Below, in pieces: positions 57,401 through 64,000 of a stretch of 64,000 nt of DNA (positions are counted from its first letter, which is position 1; the number at the start of each line of letters is the position of its first letter). The notes beneath the pieces were generated by a model. That model searched no databases. It saw nothing but the letters and a program-made list of their open reading frames with translations, and had not been told where the DNA came from. Made by a program: the position numbers and the translations under genes. The DNA lies in NCBI GenBank assembly GCA_002205965.3, contig NADL03000477.1, positions 124,001-188,000 of the forward strand, written 5' to 3'. The stretch comes from Kappaphycus alvarezii. Taxonomy: Eukaryota; Rhodophyta; Florideophyceae; Gigartinales; Solieriaceae.

Positions 57401-58675
57401 ATGTTTAGTCTTCTAACTTGATGGAGTAATCAACACTGCTCTCAGAGAAGGGGGTGAAGTATTCGCTTAGAGTCCCGATTTACCCGTTAACGTGTTCTTG
57501 TCGGCTTTACTTTGAGGCTTCAACGGTAGTTCAGCCTCTCCTGAGCACACATATAGACGAAAAATTCGGGTCCCAAAATCCAACTGGGAAAGAATGGCAG
57601 ACAGAGTTGGGAAACCAATGTTTAGATCCAACAGCGATTTCTTCACGATATTGTCCTTTCGACCCCTTTGTTCCAGAAAATAGTAGAAAGCTTGCATGAA
57701 CAAGAGCTAATTCAGTACGCACTTTCTCCAATTGCGACTTTGATATTGTTCAACGTGTAGAAAATAGAAAATCCGCGGAAAATCCAAAGAAATTACGTCT
57801 GATACGATTCGATTCGCGAGTCCAATTTGGGCAATAAATTTATGCCTCAGTTGCACTTATCGTATCAGGCACAGTTTTTTTCTGCCACAACGGCTACTAG
57901 ATCCATCTCAATCTTCCCGTCTTCCCGCAAAGTCTTTATCGTATCTCAATATATCTTTCTTTATCTCTTCGAAGAATCTGCGCGAATAATGGGCGCTTGC
58001 AGTTCTCGTTTGCGAGCTAAGCGAAAACTTCATAATCCATTATGTATTTTTTAGCTTTTTGGAATTTTCTTCTCATCTGCTATTCTTTTCAGCGTCACTA
58101 GTTAGTGAAGGTACTAAATTATTCGGTCGGCTAAACGGGAGACGGGAGATAAAGTTTTTTTACTTATCTCGGATTATTCACTAGAACTGATATCCAAATA
58201 CTCCTGAGATAAACTTTTTGAACCCTTTTTTGGTATAGTCTTGCCTTCACCGTTTCTTTTCGTCACTATAGATACTTTTTCGACTACCTCTTCGATGCCA
58301 AATAAGTTTCAGATATATTTTCGCGGAAGATGTTGATCTTTTTGGCTTCTTGATTTACTTTTCTTTTTTTTCAGAAGATCCAAATGCCTTGTTCCCCGCA
58401 AAAGTGTCTAATTCAGTTTCTTCATCTCCATAACTGCCCCAGATAGAGAAAGATGATTTCAGTATATATTTGCTTGTATTTGCAAGCTCCATGGCCCATC
58501 TTTCGACAATTATAACACACAAATAGCACGCATACTCTTCAGGTTGATGAAAAGGTCCCCTTACTTATGTCAAAATAATTTTTCTTTTACTTCGAGAGAT
58601 AATTTGATTGCAAATATCTATGTCAAGCTATCCCCCTCGAGTTGCAGAATCTGGTCTGATGACTTTAAATCCAAC
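54475..58675. other. Mostly unrecognised AT-rich sequence
   Basis: Several overlapping short ORFs occur at 55222-56115, 56824-57335 and 57454-57731 without a firm match. One plus-strand frame at about 55285-55345 has MYILQVVRVCHSCQLQ, which resembles the CxxCQ end of a Gypsy integrase zinc domain, but nothing around it supports this. I see no RNA gene. Confidence 0.35.
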
Positions 58676-59270
58676 AAACACGCACCGAGACTCACAGGGT
58701 CTCCGCTGAGCCTATTTATCTGGAAGCACCCTGCGATGCAGTAGCACAGCTCGCCGGTGTGGAGGATAAGTTTTGGCGCTAGAGCTGGGTTAGAGATTTT
58801 TTACTTGGACAGCTGTAATACTTTTCCTCTTGGTTGCAACGACCTTCCTTCAGTGGAATTTCAGAAAACTGGCACAATCGGATTTAATGACCGAACGATA
58901 TCGTGGGTGCAAACCGGACATCAATTGATATATAATGGGTCATCAGAGTCGAGTATCTCTTTTAAAGCCTATTTTTTACACTAAAGACAACTTTAAAGTT
59001 CCTATTTATATAATGGCCCCGTATTCAGGGGCGCCAAGGTTAATTTCATTTCACCGAAGAGCAACAAACGGCTAATACAATGTGAAATAGAGAAGGGGAA
59101 AGGGAATGGTCCCGGACAGAAAAAAATTTATAGCCAAATTTTCTTTTGGCATGGAGTTGCAGAGGCGAAATCGGGAGTCAAATTCAGAGTTAACACCAGA
59201 ATAGCTGCTTATTATATGGCCCATTGGCAAAGTTGTTATTAATTCTAATCAGCTGGGTTGAAATTATCCA
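58676..59270 (+). repeat. R1 repeat, diverged copy
   Basis: It follows the order of the well-preserved R1 copies: GAGACTCACAGGG, GCGATGCAGTAGCACAGCTC, AAAGTTCCTATTTATATA with GGGGCGCC, and GGGAGTCAAATTCAGAG near the end. Divergence is clearly greater than between 21613-22617 and 59764-60745. It lies about 0.5 kb upstream of a good R1 copy, as the diverged copy at 20765 does. Confidence 0.65.
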
Positions 59271-59474
59271 GTACAGTGCGTTTATTAAATTCATAATTAG
59301 ATAATTAGTAAATATGAAAGTTAAGGATGAGTTATATCAACACTCTGCCCATTTAGTGACTTTCAAAAGAAAAAATATCATATCAAAGTTGGGGGCAAGT
59401 GTTCCGGACTGATAGCCTTCTGTTTCACTGTTGTGAGTATAAAGTGCGAATATAAATGGTTATTGATGGATTTA

Positions 59475-59504
59475 TAAGAGCACAACTGGTTAGTTGTGCT
59501 CTTA
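59475..59504. repeat. Perfect 13-bp stem hairpin with GGTT loop
   Basis: TAAGAGCACAACT pairs fully with AGTTGTGCTCTTA across the four-base loop GGTT. It is the longest perfect short-loop hairpin I found in the window. A second hairpin, ACTGCT/AGCAGT, lies at about 59535-59554. It sits in the spacer between the two R1 copies. No ORF overlaps it in a meaningful way. A transcribed structured RNA, a terminator-like signal or a recent palindromic duplication are all possible. Confidence 0.7.
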
Positions 59505-59763
59505 CATATCCAAAAAACATATCAGGTTAGGATCACTGCTCTACCAATAGCAGTAAGGTAAGAACTTCAATTATATTTCAAGAAACAAAACTAAACAGGT
59601 CTTTTGAAAGGGCTTCAACCTTTTCATCAATTTTTAAAGCGATAATTTGGTGAACTTAGGATCTATCCCGTCGTGAATTCCACTACAAGCGACAAATTTA
59701 CAGAAAAAATATTCAATTCGCGAGAAAACCCTTCAAATACTTTACTAATTCTGCATATTCCTG

Positions 59764-60745
59764 TAGTGCAATGCGCGGTGCGCAGTTCTTTTCCTCTAGG
59801 AACGGAACACCATCAGACAATGAGAAACCCAACACACACACACGAAGACCCGCAGGTTGTTCGCTGTCCCTCTTTCTCTTTAAGCACCCTGCGATGCAGT
59901 AGCACAGCTCGCCGACGGCGAGGAGAAATTGAGTTGGAAGAGCAGGGTAATTCCTTGGACCGCTGGACTGTAAACTTTTCCTCCAGGTTGTAAGGCCGGA
60001 CCGTGGTCCGCACAATGCTATAAACTTGGAATCGATCGATTTCTAAGAACCGTAGACACAAGGGGTGTAATACTGGACAAAGATGTAGTATTGGGTCAGA
60101 TGTGCTGAATAACTCCTTTAGAGATAAGGATGTTGTCACCAACGACAACCATGAAGTTCCTATTTGTATACAGACCCCGGAGTCCGGGGCGCCTAGCGTG
60201 AGTAAATATCACAAACAAACTACAAAGGGGTTATTGTAATATTGGATAGAGAGGGGGGAAATAGAAAGGGGACCCGGGCGGATAAACTTGGCTGTAGCCA
60301 AAGTTGTCGTTGGCAAGGTTTCTGCAAAGACGGAATTTGGGAGTCAAGTTCAGAGCTAACACCAGGGTGGCTGTTTACTCTGGTGCCCTAGTGGCCAGGT
60401 AGGTATAAATACTAGTTAACTAGGTTAGGGTTATCTAAGATGGCGGGGTGAGTGAAGTTGGGGTCCGCCAAGTTAGAGATAAGTAAATTAGACACTTGGC
60501 CCGACAGGTGCCTTTCATCTGCGAAAATATCAGGTCCAATTTTGGGGGCGAGTGGTCCAGGTTGCATGCACCCAAGCCCCATCGGGTGAGTATGCGGTAC
60601 CAGGAATAATAGTGGGCTACAAAAGAAAATTGCCGTTACAGTACAGTGCCTGCTTGTTAGCAGTGAATCAGATCAAAAAAGATCACCAGAATCAGCTCTG
60701 CCGATAGCAGTATAGTGTGAGTGCCAATCGCACTACAATGCCATC
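59764..60745 (+). repeat. R1 repeat, well-preserved copy 2 (~1 kb)
   Basis: It aligns with 21613-22617 from TAGTGCAATGCGC to the GCCGATAGCAGTA segment at the end, with small indels. The minus-strand ORFs at 59713-60015 and 59813-60148 have counterparts in the other copy (21718-21999) but show no domain and differ by frame, so I do not call them genes. Confidence 0.75.
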
Positions 60746-61349
60746 GATCTTCGTAACAAACAGCAGAGATGCGACTGTTAACTTCGACAAGCAGCAGTCC
60801 TAAGCAACCAAAACCTTGCAAAATCATCTTGACTAGCATTTTGGTACCACTCCGATTCTCTGAAAGATGCAGGTATGTCTTTGATCTCGAGGCCAACTTT
60901 CAACGCTTGACAGATAACGTATTTCGGATATCCTTCCTCGGCGAAATGTCTAGGAGACTTCTTCTCAAACAGCGCTTGTCTTGCATCTTCGATAAGTTCT
61001 CCCTGAGCTGCAATAGTATGTTAATAGAACCCAAACCCAAAGCCATTTAGATGTTGGTGAAAGGATGACACCTTTTCTTTACTAGACTTTCAAGCCATCA
61101 AAACATTGTTGTAGCTGGAGAAAAACTACACGTTTATATCGCCATCGTATACGACAGAGTTCTTTCTGGAGGAAGAACTTTTCCATGAAAGTGAGATGCA
61201 GTACGTTCGGAGGGCGAAAAATCAAAATATTTAATTACCGAATGGAAATGGGAAGGGATTATCAGTGTGTCGACCTTCCTTCTCGCAATTCGCTCCAGAT
61301 TCGCAATACTTTGTACATCTTATGCATGGAAATTGTCATTACCACTCTA
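60746..61349. other. No recognisable gene
   Basis: Downstream flank of the R1 copy. A 93-codon ORF at 60769-61050 (plus) has no motif I recognise. The 5' part of the LINE fragment that becomes clear at 61350 may begin here. Confidence 0.4.
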
Positions 61350-61649
61350 CTGGACCACAACCTCCTACCAAGTTCCACCTCTGCTTCTTCGCCTTCAGTG
61401 CTTCGCGCTGACGTTTACATTCCAGGGGCTCACGGACACGATCACCGAGATCTAACCTTGGATGTCACTGTCGCTCATCCCCTTGTCCAGTCCCGAGTCC
61501 ACCAGGGCGCTCTATCCGGAGCTGTCGCAGCAGCCCTCACCGAACGTTCCAAACATTCGCACCACGGAAAAATTTGCCGTTCCTATGATATCCAGCTTAT
61601 TCCAGTAGGCATCGATATATACGGTGCCTTCTGGCCCGAAGGCTTTTAG
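61350..61649 (+). pseudogene. LINE C-terminal fragment, second subfamily
   Basis: The frame reads LRADVYIPG, LTLDVTVAHPL, GAVAAALTERSKHSHHGKIC and LIPVGIDIYGAFWPEG before a stop at 61647-61649. The RAD...LDVT acidic pair followed by an Ala-rich helix, ERxKH, and PVGIDIYGA match the endonuclease-like C-terminal domain seen at 30649-31470, but as a distinct subfamily. The 5' part is missing. The minus-strand ORF at 61512-61748 is a shadow. Confidence 0.6.
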
Positions 61650-62257
61650 TTCTTCCTCCATGTTGCTAATCACGGTGCTATGCGCCGTTAACCCCTTCCG
61701 CATCAAGAGTTTCACGATTTCGCCACCCGCTTTACCTTTTGCGTGCACGACAGCCCGTTAGGTTCTTTCCCAGGATCCTTCCGATCAGTTTCTATCCTAC
61801 TCCTCCTCGGCTCCCCTGAGTACTTTTGCCCACTGTTGTAAAGGTCCCCCTCCCAATGGTAGTGGTCTGTTTATGTGTAATCATCTTGATTTAATATATA
61901 AAGGACCCTTTATGTGGGATTTCGAGGTGTGGCAGGTGTTACGTTCTCCTAGGTTCAAAAAGTGTAATTAAATTTGACGAACTTTATGGATCATTACAAC
62001 GGGTGTCCACTGCAGGATCCGACTAAACTGCCAGCTAAGAGCGTGAGAGAAGTTTAATGCATTCAGTATCTACTGGGAACTGCGCATGTCTTAGCTTTAC
62101 AGCTAAGACCTAACCGGATGTACCCTGTCTTCCATACGTGTCGGGGCCCGTGAGAGTGTAGCTTGAGCGATGGATGACCAGAGGGTGCAACTCAGTCGCT
62201 GGTAGATACGGCGGCGGATGACACCGGGTGCGAGTGACTCTTGGACGCGATCAGCGG
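61650..62257. other. Non-coding stretch with an 8-bp hairpin
   Basis: GTCTTAGC at 62088-62095 pairs with GCTAAGAC at 62102-62109 over a six-base loop. No gene is recognisable. The first part is probably the 3' tail of the LINE fragment. Confidence 0.45.
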
Positions 62258-62565
62258 AACTAACCCTCAATGAACGCAATGGTACCGGGGGGAAGGGGCG
62301 CCCAGGGAATCAAACGCCAGGGCTCAAAACGTGAAATTCGGCATGTATGGCGCAGAAGATGGGTCAGTTGAGGGAGCGAGGAGGCGTCGGGCGAGGTTGC
62401 GTTCCAGAGTTGTAGCCTTGTCGCAGGCCGCCACATCAGCAGCGCCATCGGCAACCTGGGTCGCCTGGTGCGAACTGCGGCCTTGAACGGCGAGACGACA
62501 GTGATGTCGCATGCAATGGCGCGCGACGTTGTGCCTTCCAGGGTTAGGGGTGGGTGTAAATAAAA
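62258..62565 (-). pseudogene. LINE C-terminal fragment, first subfamily
   Basis: On the minus strand ACDITVVSPFKAAV (about 62480-62521) corresponds to AYNITVSLPF of the copy at 30649-31470. In other frames an Ala-rich, NLARRLLAP segment follows, then ALAFDSLGAP near 62300, matching LPLVFDSLGCP. At least two frame changes occur over 300 bp. Confidence 0.5.
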
Positions 62566-62839
62566 TAGTCGATTTGGTTCTTTAATATTTGAAAGGTGCG
62601 GTTCGGCTATCCCGCGGTTCGGGGTGTAAATTGCCGAAAATGACTAAAATGCGAACTGCAGTAAAGTTGACTTGCGCTGAAATCTCAGAAAGACCTTCAT
62701 GCATGCAGCAAAATAGGTGGTGGTGGTAAATCTTTATGGGTTGTACAATGTGGCACAGAGGCCTGCGGAAGGTATTCATAAATTAACTACGGATGTGGGC
62801 GGCGGGTAGAAACCTGTCGCGCCTGCATTATTTGGAGAC

Positions 62840-63061
62840 TTAACGCAAAACGGGTAAGTCGCGGAGCTCCTGTTGAGGGGAGGAACCGCGACGGGAAGCA
62901 GCGAAGGAAGCAAGGCGGCGGAAAAAAGCCTTGCCGTCGTCGCCCAAGGCGCCATAGATATCAATCCCGACGGGGGAGAGGAGGATATCGTTTTGGTTCC
63001 AGTAAGTGCCGTAATGACGATGTTTCTCGCGCTCTGCGAGTGTTGCGGCAGGGGTTTCCAT
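62840..63061 (-). pseudogene. LINE C-terminal fragment, second subfamily
   Basis: The frame reads TPAATLAEREKHRHYGTYWN, then ILLSPVGIDIYGALGDDGKA and FFRRLASFAASR. It matches the fragment at 61350-61649 (ERxKHxxHG, PVGIDIYGA) but lies on the opposite strand. Its frame is open for 73 codons. Confidence 0.55.
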
Positions 63062-63215
63062 TACTCAACATGAGCCACCATCACAAGAACTGTGGCCATG
63101 GAATCATACGGGAAGGTTCGCGGAATATTCATGCAGTGGCGAGCTGCAGCCGTTGTCATGTCCACTACGGGTTGCTTGCTAGCTGGCCTCGATCCAGATT
63201 TAAAGCTTGCAATCT
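63050..63215 (+). pseudogene. LINE extreme C-terminus fragment, copy 1
   Basis: AMESYGKVRGIFMQWRAAAV and GCLLAGLDP resemble the last helices of the LINE C-terminus at 30649 (MAVRIGSFMAKVSCRLYQKL, CAASAIG). A second copy in the same orientation lies ~330 bp downstream. The minus-strand LINE fragment ends at 63061, so two oppositely oriented fragments abut here. Confidence 0.4.
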
Positions 63216-63399
63216 TATACTGTTTCACATCCCCTTCTTATTTCTCCAAGCCGGCAATGTACCAATTATTTGATATGCTTTGGAACGCAGGAAAAGTTAT
63301 TTTTCAATCATTAATACCCCCCAAGTTATCCCCATACACGTAGCGATTTAAAAATAAACGTCCCTCTTTATTCTGTGTTTCACTAGCCTTATTGGGTGC

Positions 63400-63545
63400 T
63401 AACCGATGTCGCCCGGAACGTGGCCGTTAGGGCGATGGAGACCTATGGCAAGGTCCGAGCGGTGCTTACCCAAAGACACGCTGCTGCGACCGTAAAGTCC
63501 AACGCAGCTTGCCCGATGGCCGGCCTTGAGCCAGCTACTTGGTGA
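63400..63545 (+). pseudogene. LINE extreme C-terminus fragment, copy 2
   Basis: AMETYGKVRAVLTQRHAAAT, then SNAACPMAGLEP, corresponds residue by residue to copy 1 at 63050-63215 and ends at a stop near 63545. Upstream it reads VARNVAVR, which is closer to the AAAMAVR of the copy at 30649 than copy 1 is. Confidence 0.45.
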
Positions 63546-64000
63546 ATATAAAGAGATACTGAACTACTGGTCACCCTATAGGATATTCCGGGCCACAACC
63601 GACCATACCTTTCAAATATTAGAGCACCCCACATTTCCCCTTCGCTTTATTCCCTAATGGAACATCTGGCCATACTTTAGGAACAGACATTACTTTGCAG
63701 ATATTATAACTAATCAACACTTTTCGCCTTTTATTCTTTTCCTCGAATGAATGTGCCGAATAGTTACTTCGTCTTTCGGACCGCGATTCATCGAAATAGG
63801 ATCCAAACACTGTGAGAACTGGTTGACCCAAATGCAGTTGCAGGATATGGGCAGAAAAGCGGAGTCCAAATCTAAACAGCCTTGGGATTTAGATTTCACG
63901 CAATCGGTAAAGATGCTCTCAGGCCCCAATTCCCAGGGGCGATGGGGGCAAAGCATAGAGCGCAATGAATTCGCCCCCCATTCCGCCCTGGGCCCTGCGG
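63546..64000. other. No recognisable gene at the window end
   Basis: Two overlapping minus-strand ORFs (63619-63831, 63714-63965) have no motif I can name. The last ~80 bp are GC-rich (CCC and GGG runs). Confidence 0.4.

Noticed and set aside
1-64000. CRISPR arrays, rRNA, tRNA, telomeric repeats or bacterial operons
   Set aside because: No regularly spaced identical repeats, no rRNA or tRNA fold, no telomere-like tandem repeat and no bacterial gene organisation were seen; splice sites and element types indicate a eukaryote.

Overview
The window looks like nuclear DNA from a repeat-rich, intron-containing eukaryote, most probably a fungus. The evidence is fungal-type splice sites (GTATGA, GTAAGT), Ty3/Gypsy elements with a chromodomain, Ty1/Copia-like elements, RLE-like LINE ends, and DDE_Tnp_4/PIF-Harbinger transposases. 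A methyltransferase of a type I associate with chytrids and algae makes a zoosporic (chytrid-type) fungus a reasonable guess, but I cannot name the organism. Most of the window is AT-rich, and nearly all recognisable protein sequence outside 25-29 kb belongs to decayed transposable elements.

Layout. 0-0.5 kb: one intact 168-codon ORF of unknown function. 0.5-4.8 kb: AT-rich sequence and an unrecognised lead-in. 4.8-8.0 kb (+): Gypsy 1, with an RT that has lost its palm, then RNase H, integrase and chromodomain. 7.3-10.6 kb: a field of short perfect hairpins that overlaps the end of Gypsy 1. 11.5-12.3 kb (+): integrase of Gypsy 2. 13.6-14.2 kb (+): LINE C-terminus. 14.9-16.3 kb: a 220-codon orphan ORF and a possible LINE APE endonuclease. 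16.4-17.2 kb (-): Myb/SANT-like (DUF6818-type) gene. 18.7 kb: broken C2H2 finger. 19.6-24.3 kb (+): Copia A (gag, zinc knuckle, integrase), interrupted by two copies of a dispersed repeat (R1).

25.4-29.1 kb (+) is a GC-richer island with the only host-like genes: a membrane-anchored methyltransferase-like gene and a multi-exon membrane protein. Both contain apparent one-base deletions, as does the Myb/SANT gene, so either these genes are dying or the assembly under-calls homopolymers.

30.6-31.5 kb (-): the best-preserved LINE end. 32.4-32.8 kb (+): an internally deleted DDE transposase. 35.4-36.7 kb (-): a longer relative of it. 37.2-47.4 kb: two ~490-bp LTR-like direct repeats around Copia B (- strand; protease, integrase, RT, RNase H in order) and a PIF/Harbinger transposase (+). 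48.6-50.8 kb (-): Copia C (gag knuckle and RT). 53.5-54.5 kb (+): Gypsy 3. 54.5-58.7 kb: nothing firm. 58.7-60.7 kb: a second pair of R1 copies. 61.3-63.6 kb: a cluster of LINE C-terminal fragments in both orientations.

The genes do not form an evident pathway. The two host-like genes lie head-to-tail ~430 bp apart and both products appear to enter the secretory or membrane system. Everything else reads as nested, mutually truncated mobile elements.
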